This document shows positions 12,407 to 27,400 of a DNA stretch of 64,000 bases, piece by piece; position 1 is the first letter of the stretch, and every line of letters starts with the position of its first letter. Made by a program: the position numbers and the translations under genes. The DNA lies in the NCBI RefSeq assembly GCF_040436345.1, contig NC_133234.1, positions 8,246,446 through 8,310,445 of the forward strand, in the 5' to 3' direction. Under the pieces are notes generated by a model. The model was not told where the DNA came from. It did no database searches and saw only the letters and a list, made by a program, of their open reading frames with translations. Source of the stretch: Pagrus major (taxonomy: Eukaryota; Chordata; Actinopteri; Spariformes; Sparidae).

Positions 12407-15400
12407 TACTGTGCACTCAACATCCACACACTCATACACACACACAACCAAACAAACAGGGACAATTAAAGTGTCACTGCTCGAATACAACAATGGCACT
12501 TTAAACTGCAAACATATACACAACCACTTAAGAGAAGAAGGATGAAAATTAATGTTTGAAAGTCGATGGATGTTTCAGGGTAATTGAATTCCAGCTAGAA
12601 ATGTTTGTCCAAGGAGTTTTTCAAGGTTCTGCTTATCGAAGGGTAAACAAAGCAAGACTGGCACGACAATACAACCGCCATTTTTGTATATGAGCGCTTG
12701 TGTTCTTCATCTACTTCTGACTGTATGACTGCATCTACTGCTGCTGCAAAAAAAAAGATGGTGCATGACAGAATTTCTTGCACTTTTAAAAGACATCGGT
12801 GATAATGACACATAGAAACAAGGTAACAGCATCTCCATTTGGTATTATTACAAAGGTGTTACCATTGGGTATTAATTACTTTATTGCTTTGAACAAACAA
12901 CTTGTGCAAATAGTTCTCTTACTGTTGTGATTAGAGCTTTGATTGGAAGCTCAATTCAGAGGCTGTTCTGTAAATAGTTTTCTGGTAAATCACAAATACA
13001 GCAACTTCTGATCAACCCGAAGCAATTTCTGGCAGAAATTTGCAACTCCTGGTTAGCCGCACCCTAATTAATTAATTAATTAATGAACTTTTGGGGTGCT
13101 GGACAGCAGATTTTCTTACCTTTAAAAGAAGCAAAGCTAGCTATTTCCACAATGTATGCTAAGCTAAGCTACTAGTAGCCTGGCTTTTTCTTCATATATG
13201 CCATACAAACATGAGAGTGGTATCAATCTCCTCATCTAACTCTCAAAAAGAAAGCAAACGTGTATTTCCCAAAACTATTCCTTTGATAGTGTTTTCTACA
13301 TAGCTGAGACCATTAATCATTAAATATTCAAGCTGTGCCCAAGGGGTACTAATGAGGAAATCAGCTTAAGCTTGAAAATAAATCAGCTTGGATGAGGGTC
13401 TTCACAAGTATAATAATGCAAACATGTCACGTACCTGCTGAGTAAGGCTCCTGTTTTTCGATAAACTCAAACTCGTTCCTCTCGTACTTGGCTCTGATCC
13501 ACTGCTCTCTCAGCAGCCTGGAGAGATGGAAAAACACACACAGTTAGCTGTCTCCTCAGCTGCACCCGCTAAGGGCCCCGATATACACACATACAGTATG
13601 AAACTGTTTCCACTCAGTTTAACTTTTAACTACACAAAAAATAATAGAAATAATCTGCTAGTTTTAACTCAATAAATGTATAGCTTGACCTACAGCATGT
13701 GATGTCCTTATAAGAAGATGAACAGAGGAGTTCTTGCTGTGAGAAGCAGGCTGCCACGTTAGATGAATGAGGATAAAAATGAGCTACTCAAACATTATCA
13801 TCCCTCTTTGTGGTCATTGATTCAAGTATTTATAGTCTAATGGAGAGATTAACTTCTGACACAAACACTGGCATTTAGTCAGATAAGACAGAATGGTATT
13901 TAAATGGTATTTGTGAGTGTATCTGCTTTCATACCATCTGTAGAGGTAAAGCGATGATACATGAATAAAACACAATTTAGTCAAAGAACATATAGGGATG
14001 AAATCACCCTTAATTATGTATACATATTAGCATTTAGTAATTGACTGATTTATTTGCTTGTCTATTTAAAGGAATACATTTGAGATTTTGGAAAATATGT
14101 GTTTTTTTGCTTTCTTGCCGAGAGTTAGATATGAAGATCGATACCCCTCTCACATATGTCTAGTAATTATAAGGCCACTGCTGGCTAGTTAGCTTAGCTT
14201 AAAGACTGGCAAAAGCAGGAAACAGCTATTACCCTCCATAGCTGTATGGCTGTAGCTTCATATTTAACACAAAGTGGTATTGCCATTGTCACCTTACTCT
14301 GTGCCATAAAGCGAAAAAGTGTATTTCCCAGAAATTTGACCTATTTTTACAATGGCAGAGCATTAAACCTGTTTTTTTAATTCTGTAAAACATGGACATA
14401 TAGGCCTAGTCTCCGTGATGTCACCCAGCTAGCGGCTAGCTGTCACTTAAAGTGTCCACACCCTTAAAGATGCCTAACTTTAAGCTTTGATATAATTAAA
14501 ACTGAGTGAGTTATATAAAAATTCAATCCCAGTAGAGTTGTCATGACCCATTCATGACAACTTTACTGGGATTGAGTTAATTTTAGACATTAGCTATTGA
14601 GACTAAAACCGACTTTTGTGCCTGAGAATTATTATATGTTGTGCTCTGTGGGGATTGACTCACTTTTGGAGCCAGCTTCAAGTGGCCATTTGAAGAACTG
14701 TGGTTTTTGGCACTTCCTCATTGGCTTCATTTTTCAGCCAAGGAGGTTTTGCCGCTATCCCTTTTACATTATGTTTCTTACCTGATCCTTATTAAAGAAA
14801 TAGCATAACCCTTGAGCACTCATAGACATGTGCTGTATTGAAACACAAGTCATTCAATGGCAAATATGATTACTACCTTTGTTTCCACACTTTTAACCAA
14901 AGCTGCATATAAAGGAAGCAACCACAGTTTTAGACCATCTTCCTCTCATGAGGAGAAACAAATGGCAGCAGTCAGCACATCACCATGCCAACAATCTCTC
15001 TCATCCTGTTTCCTTCTCTACCTCTCTCAACCTTTCAGTACCCCCCTTCAGGCTCCGAACTGCTTTCATCCTCTCCATCTCGACACACTTCTCGCTTTAT
15101 TTGCCCCTTTTCTCTCTCGAGTAGGATTTAAACAACCGTTCTATCAGCATCAAGGAGTAAGACGTCTTGCTCTTAGCAGATATTTCTTTGAACGACGCCT
15201 TCTAGTGACACTGGATCTTAAACACTAAACCCTGTGGCCCTCGGGGGAGCAGAGCGAGTGAACACAAACAGCGCCATGGCACAGACACTGAGAGAGACAC
15301 TTCTCTCTCATCTAGGCTTCCTCTCGCTCTACCTTTCTCGGTTCTGTTTCTGTCTGTTGTAATGAAATTCTGTTGGAAGGAGGCAGACACAGAGAGAAGT

Positions 15401-18400
15401 GGATAGACAAGCCTAAAAATGTCCAAGGCGACCAAAAGTATGACTACCTCAACTTATAAAATCAAAGTATTTGAGGTCAGAAAAGTATTCTATAATAATA
15501 ACTTTGATGTTGTCAAAAAAAGTTTAAGCTCAACCAATCAACTGTGACTCAACGATCTTAAGCAACATGAACTAGTCCAAGGGGGTGTGTGATTTCTTTT
15601 TTTAGTCCTTTTATACCCACAAAGAGGAAGAGGAAGTTAAATTCAAGTGATATACAAAGTCAGAGGTGCGAACCATAAACTAAATATACATTTACAGTAA
15701 CACTGTCCCACTGCGCAGCATGGTGCATCACTTTTGCACTAATCGACATGAAACTGCCTCTGCATTCAGCATTTTTTCTCACCACATTCGGCCATAGGCA
15801 GTGTGGGCAGAGGACTGTCGGCTCAAGAAGGGCCGACATCACATAAAATAATGACACTTTAAAGCCACAGTGATCAATATTTTCATAGCAAGAATAAATC
15901 AAATGACTCTGTCTAACGTGAAAGGGGTTGCTCGTAGCACTGTACCCACAGATTATTAGCACCCCACTCTGCAGGGGTTCCCTCAGCTCACAGAGTGTTT
16001 GATAGTGTCGTCTTTCAGCATATACTTGAGGTTTTAAGGCCTGAAACTTTACTGCTTTGGTTCCCAGAACTGGCAGACACATATTTTTTCAACTCAGAAA
16101 GTCTTATAATCGCCACTGTGCACTACCTGTCCTGCACCTAATAGTAGCAGGGCAAAGTAAGCAGTCAGCTAGTGAACATAGTGGAGCGTTTAGGACAGCT
16201 TAGAGGTGATGGAGACAAAGGCTGAGCTTAAAGAAGAGTGTATTTGGATTTACATTTGTCAGGTGGCCAGACACCAAGGAAGTGATAATTTTGTCCTCTA
16301 AAAGTGTTACAAGCTAGAGATGACGGCTGATGAAAGAACTGAAACTCAATCTGCAGCTTAAATTAATTTACTTTGAAATTCTTGGTTAATTCTTGGTACA
16401 TTTCAGCACCAAGTGTATGACAACATGTTTTTTTTTGACTTTCCGAAATGACAAACAACACGTGATTTCTCTGAAATGAAGCTGAAATAATTCAAAGCGG
16501 CGGCCGCAACAAACCCCTATGATTGTTACATTATTCAGGAGAAACTTGTGTTTCTGTGTTACGAAGCATGGAGGATATTGTTAAAGGAAGATATGGGAAT
16601 ATGGAATGGGGGAGAACACTTCCAGAACTGGCAGTCACAGTGACTTGTTGCGCGTAGACTTTACATACGATTGGGATGACCTTTTTTAAGCTCTGGGAAG
16701 TTTTACAAATATAAAACCTTTAAAATTCATTATACAAAAGGTAATAATAGACCTTGCAGTTCAAGGTGTCTCGTCAACACCTCTTTTATCATGGTGGTCT
16801 ATGGGGACAATCCGTTTTGAGCTGCACGGTACGAGATGTTGAGTTGCCATAGTAAGAAAAGCACAAGTGCTACCAATCATTAATAATGGCTCTGTTCTAT
16901 TAACCCATCATTAATGTTATTTACACCTTTAATTTTCTACTATGAAATACATCTCAAGATGTCTTCCATGAAAAAGGCACACACGTAGCTTAGCCGAAGC
17001 CAGCTAGCTCCTGTTAGCAACAGTAAATAATAAGGACACACCACTCCACTCTATCTTTTTCACTGTTTATACAGGAGGAGACAGTTGTCAAAATACAAGT
17101 GAACTTATAATTCACCTCTGATATTTTCTCCAATAAAGGTCATATTACACACTGACACACAAACACTGACCTTTACATGGCACTGGTGCCATACTGGTAC
17201 CGTAAAATATTTAATAGCCGTGCCAGAAAAGGAGGTCGTTGTAAAGTAAATACTGTTTTAAGTTATATCTGTCACTAAACAGATGGTTCCACACTGTTTT
17301 TAACACTAGTCTGTTCTCCAAAACAGAAGTAGGCCTAATATGGGGAGTAAGCTCAGTTAGCCTCAGCAAATTGTTAGCTAACTAGCAAGTAGCTAGGCCG
17401 CTTGAGTTAGCAGGCATTTTCTCTTTTCAGACATAAACTGTTTCTATGAATATCATCTATACATGCCAGTGTTCGTGTTTTGAAAGTCACGACTGAATGA
17501 ATGAGTACTTACTTGCAGTCACTGTGTGTCGGTCTGTAGTAGAAAGCGGGAACCTTCTGCTCATATTTGGCCTTGGCTGCATTGTTTCCCATAGCAGCCA
17601 TCAACTGAAGGGAAGACAGGAAAACACAACCTGGTCATGTGAATGCTGTTCACAGTCCAACATTCACTTCAATGGAATATACAGTGTTTTCCACAAGATG
17701 CATTTCAGCATATTTACAGTCGTGTTATCCAGCCGGATTTTAGAGGTGCTTTTATTTTGGAAACACTTCCATGAGGTAATACGTCTCCTTCTATTGTCAC
17801 TTTGATTACAACGGCAGCCGTGACATTTCAAAGAGTAAGCCCTGGAGAATGGTGACAACAAAACTACAATAGGAGAAGGAAAATAACATTAAACTTTAAA
17901 TGAGACAAGCATAGAAAATCCTAAGTATGACAGAACTTCAGTTGACAATGAGGCCCCGGCATTGCTGTGGGATTAATTGTGGAAATGGTTACACTGCATT
18001 GGGACGTGTCTGCCTTCCGCCCTCGGTCCCTCTATTGTGCGTTTCATCCAAGGATAATCCCTGAGTCCAATCCAGCTGGCTGAATCCCTCAACACGCCTC
18101 TCTTATCCTCAGAGGGGCTCGGGAAGGCATGCAGCACTGTGGCGTTTTATTGTGAAGGTCATATAGCAGCAGAAAATCCAACCGAAACACAAACCTCTAC
18201 GGAGAGTCACGACCATGTGACACACCTGCTGCCAAAATGTGTCGCCTTCGACACCTGGGACGTGACATTAAGACCACGATGTTAATATCATCAAAACAAA
18301 AAGGAGCAGGAGCACATTGCGTAACCTCGGCTCTCAGTATCCACTTTATTTGTCACGCCTTCCCCTTTATCTTAACTGCTTACTATTCCAGACTGTGAGC

Positions 18401-21400
18401 TGCAAGCATCTACAGAGCGTGTCATTCAGTGACTGTTCAATAAAATAAGCAACTCTTCATAATAACGTGATTCGCATGGCAACAACAGATGAGGCTGAGA
18501 AGTCTGATATTTCCTTTTCTGGCGTGGCATCACATAAAACGGAGAGGTGGGGGCTCATTTATCAGAACATGCACACTCCCAGTGTCACGCAAGAAGAATT
18601 ATAAATCTCATTTGTTCTACATCCATCTGCTCGTGCGCATGCAGGCTCATTTACATACAGTTGTTTCTTCACACTCTGTTGATCATTTTAGTTCGTTTTT
18701 TTGAAATGTTTTTAAAATGAAAGCCTACACATTGCCCCTTTAAAGTACTGCAGCCTCCCTGTGGGAAAGCTTCCCAGCGTGCATCAAGGCGATGAATCAA
18801 CATTCACTTTGCTGCCAGCCAAATGCAGGGACATCTATAAGAAGAAATGACTAAATCAGATGCTATGTTTGGAAGTGATTATATGCATGGTTTAAGCACA
18901 GTATGGTTTGTAAATTAGGTCCCAGATTTTTTTTGTGCTTTTTAAGTACGCACCATCTTTTCATAAATGTACCCTTGATTGACTTTCCTTTTAATATCAT
19001 ATTAATGTTTTATTGTCCTTAATTTGTCTGATTATACCTTTTAAAGACTTTTTGTAAGTTATATTCAGTCATTTTTAATTCCCCAAACTGCTCTCCTCCA
19101 TCGCTCTCCTTCGCCTCCCATTAAGGTTACTGTCATCCCGTTTGGCTGTAAAACGCTTTCACAAGCCGTGAAGTCATTCCTCAGACTGATGAAAGACAGA
19201 TTGATCTCAAGGTAGTTCTTTGACAATGACTTTCCGTCAGTTGTCACATCCCAGGTACTTTCACGATGAGAGGGAAGAGCAAATATCAGCAGGAACTTAG
19301 TCAAGTTTTTACTGCGAGTCAATATGAAGCGAGACTCCTGTGGGACAGATCGTGGCACCTTGTCGGACTCCAGACGCTCCTTCCAAGTATCAGCTAGGTG
19401 CGGCTGATAGAGTGAATACTGTGGCTGTTAGACAAAAGTGTCTCCTCTTACTGTGGATGTTTTATTGAAGTGGGACCACAGCAGCTCCAGACGTCTCAAC
19501 AATAAAATCTGGCATCTCAAAATCACCCCTAAACTCTCACAAAGCGACAATTAAGGAAGGCCCTCACCTTTTTTTCCTAAACTTCAACCAGATCCGGTCC
19601 ATTCATCTAATTCTCTTGTATTATTCCTGTGAGTCAAATCCCCGTTACATCCTAATTATTGTCCTCTCACACTCCCAACCCCCTGTTTTTCCTCATGACT
19701 CATCCCAGCATCACCTCCCCCAAAGTGCTCTTTGTCACCCAGCGGTGGTGTTAAAGCACTGACATGATCCATGCAAAGGACATCTTCACACTTCCCCTGC
19801 AGAGCAACAGCACATTTGTCAAGTATCACAAATGACAACCTTAAAAAATGTCAACAATTTTTGCACAGAACTCCCATTTCTTGCCAACAGATTTTGCGAG
19901 TCATGCGACAGCTCAGCTTCTTTTTGCACGCAGGAGGAAAAGTGCGAACAGCCTCACTAATGGAGTCATATTGATCCCTGTGAGGAAATTCTCTCCCTCC
20001 GAAAGGGAGGTCAGAGGTCAGGGTCAGCTGGGGATCAATGTTCTTCAGGAGATAAGAATTCATTGTGTTGCACGAGGACTAGACATGTCTGGAGGCAGCC
20101 AACAAAGCATTTTAAACTGACTGATATCAGCTATGTTAAACCAGATACAAACTCTGATCCCTGTTGTAACCTAATGTACACTTTCCTGAAACCCCATCAC
20201 TGACTTACAAGCATAAAATAAACAGCAGCCAGCAGTATGAGTTAATGAGATCTGCACCTACAGCATGTGTCAGTCAGCAAGCAGAATTTCTGCCATATTG
20301 ATAAGAAAATGTCTGCTGATTGGGCCGTTTCCATAGCAACAGCATCAATTAAAATACAGTTTTACACACTGGAGCCACCGTGGGCTCCGTACTTAATATT
20401 TTTTCTCTGTATTGTATGCACATTCAAACCATTCACATACTAAATGTGCATGCATACACATTACTATGCACGCGTCAGTATATTCAATATCTGGCCTCAT
20501 GCAAGAACCACCTCAGCAAAAGGATTCATTCTAAAAAGGAATAGTTGAACATTTGGGAATTATTTTTTTTTGCAGAGAGTCAAATGAGAAATTGATACCA
20601 GTCACTTCCTGGAGTCTCTGCTGGTTGCCTGGCAACCTGTCTCACCCAAAATGAAGTCTGGCACACAAACCTCTGTAAACCCACATGTTGTTTTTACACT
20701 TTTGTACACTTTTTTGACTTAACAAACAGGATATAGAGTGCTTTAGAGGTGCTGCACAGAGCCAGAGTAAGTGTGTCTCATCTGTTGCTGTAGCTTCATA
20801 TTTACCATGTAGTGGCATCAATATTCCTCTAATCTAATCGGCAAGAAAGTGAGTGAAGCGTATTTCCCTCCAAACTATTTCTTTAAATGGGCTCTATTAA
20901 ACACTTTGTAGCACATAGTACATGTATTAATCACTTTCTTATTGCCCATATGTGAGTGTATTGCAACATGACATGAAAAATGAGACCTTCCCAGCCTGTG
21001 GACGATACGTTAGAGTTATTTAAATGCTGCTGGACTGTCCCTTTGTAAGGGATGCGGGTTGGATTCTCTTACTTTATGCAAATTCTCTCACATGCCTCCC
21101 TGCTAACATAAACTAACGACCAGCACAACGCGGACGTTTCACAGAGCCCCTTTAACTGGAACGTACAGGTGATTTAGACTGGAACATGATTCTGAACCAG
21201 CTTTGCATCATTACCATGTTGGCAGTATCATGCAAATGAAACTACTTTGCCTTCACCCAGAACCCTCCACTCTTTTGCCAGCAAAAATCCTCCAAAAAAA
21301 AGGCAAAACGCATCATCTGGAGGAATTTATGGCTGTTGTATCAATTCTTTAATGTTTATTATATGTGTCAACAGTAGTATGCTAGCTAACGTTAGCCTCG

Positions 21401-24400
21401 AGGGCTAGGGTGGTTTGGCAACACCGTCTGCTGCTCTGTAACCTACTGTAGATTTCTAATACAGTTCATTTTAATCTGGGCAGCCTTGATGAGTCTGTAG
21501 CAGTTCGGGAGGTGTAAAACTGGATCTGTACACCCCTCACATTACCAGATAATCTGGACCGACCTTCAGGACCACCAAGCTCTCTGCCCAGATTTCTCCT
21601 TCGATTGTCGGGAGGGGCAACTCAGGCTTAAAATAGCTCCTGTAGTGTGAGCCCGACCGTACCTTTGTTTCCTGTTTCAAAATGGACTGAGGCAAAAACC
21701 AAGCACCGCCCAACTCGCAGCGGGGGTGTTTATTGTTCTGGTGCATTCTGGTTGTTGTGGGCTTTCTACCTTGTGAGCAAAGCGGAAAACCACAGTCCAT
21801 GTAACACTTACAGTGCTTGAAAGGTGTCTGTGTGTTTCTAATACATGGACAGCGCAGCTTTTACGCAAGGGTGAAATACCTCTTTCAGAAAAAGGCGACG
21901 CATTCACCAGAAGTTCTCTCACTCTATCTGCTGCTTCGTAGTCTTTCTGCATGTCAGTGTCCGGGTGAACATCCCCTCTTCTACCTGCGGTCTAATATTC
22001 TCTCCTCCATCACCACACACTGCTTTTACTATGTTTTTAGCGTCCAACTTCATGTCAGAACATTCCCTTTTCATTCTGCCACAGTCCAGCGCTGCTCTGA
22101 TGACACACCTCTATTTTCTAAACGCTCTGGGCCCCCTCACACGACTGCTGACTGAAATGTGTTCTGCTATCGTCCGCTGCTTTTAAGCAACAGGATGTAC
22201 ATCTCAGTGGTGTGAAAATCTTTTTTCTTCTCTTGGGTGACATTTTAGTCAATGAAAATCGGCCACAATCAGAGCGAAAGAGGTAGCCTTATATGGCAAT
22301 TTAGGGCCAATCATCTCATGAGCACGCACCTCGCGAACATTTGGCCTTCACAGAGCTGAACCACGCTATTCATGAGAATCTGAAACACTTGAATGAGCAA
22401 ACCTCACGGAAAAAAAATATCTCAAATATTTGCCATTGTTGGAATAAGGTAAAGTGATACCAGGCAAATATCAAATGTCAGGAGTCCTCTGAGAGACGGG
22501 GGGGAAGTGCTGTTTTATTCAGGATGTGTACATGTTTTGCGATGCGAGTGCGATGGATGTTTGCCATCACTGCCCTACCTCCACATCGCTGGCATCCCAC
22601 GTGTCCTGCACAGACTTGACCCGGCTGATGTGGGGGATGCTCCGGTGAAGGAGCGAGCAGGCCTGGCAAACGAACACACCCAAAGTCAGCGACGCCCAGT
22701 CCGGCTCTGCAGGAGAGAGGAAAGGAAGGGAAGGAGAGCCGGGGAGGGGGAGGAACGGAGGAGGGTTGATGTAGGGAGAGGTGAACAGAGGGGAGGTGAG
22801 TTTTGGGGGAGAAGGAGAGAAGAGAGAGAGAGGAAATGAAATCAGGCAAAAGCGGTGCAGGAGGATGGTGGTGGACATGGAGGGGAGATAAAAAGGAGGA
22901 GGGGTGAGAAAATCTTGTCATAAAAGCGCTGCAACAAAGAGAACACCACGCTCACGGTTCAGGCTATAAATACTGAAAGTGCTGATGCTGGCAGTGTTAT
23001 AGAGGTAATAGGAGCAAAGTAAATGAAGCAAATATTACAAGGGACTCCGGTTGAGCGTGTCCCCGCTCGTAAAGGAGAGCGGGGCAGCAAAATGTGATTT
23101 TGGGGAAATCCTATTTACCCTCCTGACAGGAAGCAGACTGCCTGAGATCTGATCAGAAGTCAGCCGAGGGAGTTATCAGGTTAGTTACATCGCCAGACCA
23201 CAAAATACACACACACACACACACATACACTCACATTTTTATGCCCATGCGATATTTTTTACTTTAAAAGGAGACGATATAACAGGAAAGCACAAACACC
23301 CCGTCGTGCATGCAGGCACACACACCTGTGCATCATCTCTAAACACACCATATGCTGCTTAACGTGGGCATGTGACGCAACACACGCTTTGACACCAGCG
23401 CCAGAACTAACAGTCTCATCAGCAGTCAGACAGAACGTGCAAAAAAGGAGAGGTAAAAAGACTGTTTTTTTTCTCCCTGCAACGTGATTCAGCAGCAGCA
23501 GCAGCAGCATCCGTGGGTGTTCACCAAAGGTACATCTGAGTCACTGTTTCAGACGTAGACTTTGATTCAGACGATGAAAATGAAGATGTCAAAGTCAGAG
23601 ACGCAGTGTGTCAGAGACAGCGACAGAGTGTAGTGAGAAGTGTCAGAAAATGAGAGAGAGGAAGAGAAAAAGAGGAAAATGCTGATTTTTTTTTTTTGCC
23701 CTTTTGGCAGAAATGATCTGATTGATGGAAATTGAAGCTCAGTGGTTGTTTAAGAAGAAATATTTTCAGGGTGTAAGTTAGCTAACTGATCAACGACAAG
23801 CAATCCTAGTCAAATTTGTGTTTTATATGAGTGTAACTGACATTAAAAGGTAATATTGATGGCTTTTGCATATTGGGTCGAATGTCACATTGCATTCTGG
23901 GAAACTGTGGCGTTCATTTTTCACCATTCTCCGACATTTTATACACTGAAAAATCTGTCAGTTGATCAAACAAATAATTAAACAAGTGAATCAATCAAAT
24001 GCAACCTGACTCAGCAAATAAACGTAGGCTATAGGGGTGCACCTAATAATTAATTCCACAATCAATTAATCCGTCTATTCATTTTTTCTGATCATTTCTT
24101 TGAAGGCTGTGAAAACTGCTTATTTTAACTGCCACTTAATCTGTCTTGAGCAAATAATTGTTTGGTCTATAATGATGTCTGGCAGAAGATTGGAAACACC
24201 TCTCTATATAAATAATTACTATTATTGCCCATTAAAACAGTTCAGTCAGACAGCTCACATTTGAAATGTTTACATAACATAGTTAGAGTTTGGCGTCTAG
24301 GCTCCAACCTCATCACTCCCCAATATCTCTATGTAAACATATCTGCGGGGAGTGATGAGCAAAACAACTTGAATCCCCCAGTCGGAGCCTACAGGTGGAT

Positions 24401-27400
24401 GCTGGGGTGGTGGCGGGGCTCAAAGAACATGCCGCAATACTGTCGCAGGGCAGCGGTGGCGTTGGCAGGCAGAGGGAGAGATGGGAGATTTTTGCAGTTT
24501 AAATAGACTGCCAAATTGACAGGGTGCGTCTGGTACATGAGTGTGGAGAGTGGGGCATGTCATGTGTATATCAGTGCAGCTCGAGTTGTCTGCTTGAACT
24601 AGCTCCATTTAATATTGCTTAAACATCAGAGCACTTTAAGCCCTGCTTCAAATCAATCATTGGCAACCAAAAGTAGCATCCTTGCCATCAATAATTTGAG
24701 TACAGTGTGAGTAACCTCAGCAATTTGTCACCTTAACCCTTACACTAAGATTAGCAGAGCAGGTTCAACCAAAATCCACCACAGGAAACTAGTGTCTCTG
24801 TTCTCTTTCACTCTCACAAGCACAAAAAAAAACACCCAGAGAAATTATTACTCTCCTACCTCTGTGTATTTCTCAAATATGTCTGCTGGTTCAACTCCAA
24901 CATAATTAATTATTTGCTTAAATCCAAACAACAAACTAATTACAGTTAATGTCCAGTTGTAGATGTCCATCTGTCCCTGTTTCATATTGGCAAACCTGCC
25001 AATGACTCAATAAGACTCACAAAAAAAAAAAGCTTCTGTGCTTTAACGAGTCTGTGCACCACATTTTGTTGCCGTTTCTATTTTGCTGTCGTTTAGCTCT
25101 TGTAGACTGTAGTAGAGTATCATGAAGAAAAGGGACAGAGATCTACAGCAAATGTATTTTGCAACTAATACAACTGACAGGGTGGGAAATGTGGGCTCCT
25201 TTATCTGGCACCATGGTGAGTGTGAGCTCTGGGTCAGCTGTTTTGTCAGATTAACAGTTGGTCTCACTATAATATAAAACAGAGAAAAAGTCCTCATATT
25301 CAAAAAGCTCGAACAAGTGAAGGTTCGCTATTTTTAGCCATGCTAAAGCCCGGTCTGTCCACGAGTTTGGTTCAGACTGAAATATCTCAACAAATATCAG
25401 ATGGATTGGCGTAAAATCTGGTCGAAGCCTACAGACTTTACTGATTCTACCGTTTTTCTACTAGTAGGTCAAAGTCATCACTTATCCGGTAAAGTACCTC
25501 AACATCTACCAGATGGATTGGCACACAATTTGGTGCACACATTCATTTCCCAAACAGAATGAAATATAATAAATATGGTGTTCAGGCCATCATCAGGTCA
25601 CGTTATTTATTTGTCCAATAATTTGGCTTATGACCAAATTACGACCCTAAATAGCGCAGGTTAGCATGCTAACATGCTGAAATAATATGGCTCACATGGT
25701 AAACATTATACCTGCTAAAAATCAGCACGTTAGCATTATCATTTCGAGCATTCACCATTGCACAACACAGAGTTGCATAACGAAATTAACTCCTTCATGC
25801 TACACAAATAGCAGAACAGGATATTCAGTTATTTATGTGCTAATTAAATAAATACGTAGTGCATCTTTTGAATCTGCATTAGGATGTACTGTATGTAAGC
25901 CGCAGCAACAAGATGGTAGTTATAGTGCGGCATCTTCATATCAAAGTTCAACATCTGGGAAACACTTCCATTAACTTAACAACTGAAATAGATGGTGTCA
26001 GGCATCAATGTTATAAACACAGAGTCCACCAGTCCTCGTCCCGCTGTAGGCCTGGAACACGTCGAGTGTAACAGCTTGATCTGAGATGCTGTGGTGGAGA
26101 TAGGTCTCAGTGGGCATAACAGTCTCTAATTTCACGTTGTTTTGCCAGCCTGAGTCCCATTTTGTCCAATTCCTTTTCCTGTGACCAGACATTAGCCAGA
26201 AGCAGCCTTAAATCAAGCTGGAGGAGCATGGTTTTTATCCCAACTCTCTTCCTTCCTGGGCTGGTGGTGATGGTCTCAAAGTCCACTGCTTTTGATCCAA
26301 AACACCTTCTCCAATGCTGATGACAGTAATCCTGCCATAGGCAATATGTCTTTTTGTAAAAAAGCCCAAAAAATGAAACAAAAATGTAGCATGATTTACA
26401 GGAGCCATAAGCTGGAGCTATATTGCCATACATTACATACAAATCACAAACCCTTATTGGATTATCAAAAGTGTTGACAATATAATAAGTGAACTGGGTC
26501 TGAAAAGCAAAGCAACTGCAAAAGTGCCTTAAAACTGCATTCTCTCTAATGCAACTCCACTGGTTTCAAGAAGAAGTCTGAATGTATGTAGGCTTATGAG
26601 AAAATGGCCTTAATTCTTACTTGATTTGTTAGCTTCTTCAATACAGCATGACGTTCGTCTTATAAATTATGGTCCCATTTAAAGTAAAATGGACAGCCAG
26701 CATGGTATGCTTTAGGTTTAGGGTAAGGCTACATTGTGGTTGACAGGTTGCCACCATGGCGTGTCCCTGGGTTCTCATTCAGATCGAAGCAGGATACCCT
26801 CCCCAGCTCCACCCTCCAGTCCAAATATGATCACTGCTGGCTCCAAGAAAGCCATACATAATCATAATCATGGAATTAATGAGAGCCCTATCAATACTGT
26901 GTTTCTGAGACCGGATATTGTCATTTGATCGATGATCAATAAACAGCTAATATCAGCCTGTGATATTGTCCATGCATGTATCATCCATGTATCATGGTAT
27001 GACTGAGTGTTCCATGTCCTCAACAGGCAACACCTAAAAGTCCCCCTATTCACCATCCATCTCTCTCGCTTTCTCTGCAGCTGCCATTTCTCACACAAGG
27101 AGGCCCTCAGCGTGGTGCACCGCAGCCAAACACACACATGCACTCACTGTGAGTGTGTGTAGCTCTCAAGGGTGGGAGAAAAAAAAAATACTATTCTTGC
27201 ATTTCCCCGTCCTCTTGGGGCTGGAGAAAGCATAGATGGAGATGCCACAGAGCCTGACAAGGAAGCAGCGGAGGAGAGGTTCAGAGATGAGGAGGAGATG
27301 TAGGAGGGGAAAGGAGGAAGAGCGTGGGTTCTTCATGATGCAGAGAGATGATGAACGCTCACAAGATCCCCTGAGGGTGTTACCGCCGTCTACGATAATC

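Larger units (their letters stand above)
8323..13434. other. adap1 introns 4-7 (non-exonic DNA)
   Basis: Exons 5, 6 and 7 lie inside this span. Between them I see an AC tract at 12374-12404, shorter AC runs near 8889-8910 and 12148-12162, and at about 13120-13290 a teleost repeat (GCTAAGCTAAGCT, ATGAGAGTGGTATCAATCT). No other gene is supported. Confidence 0.45.

Noticed and set aside
22478-22921. 147-codon minus-strand frame
   Set aside because: It overlaps adap1 exon 2 in another frame and runs through low-complexity intron sequence.
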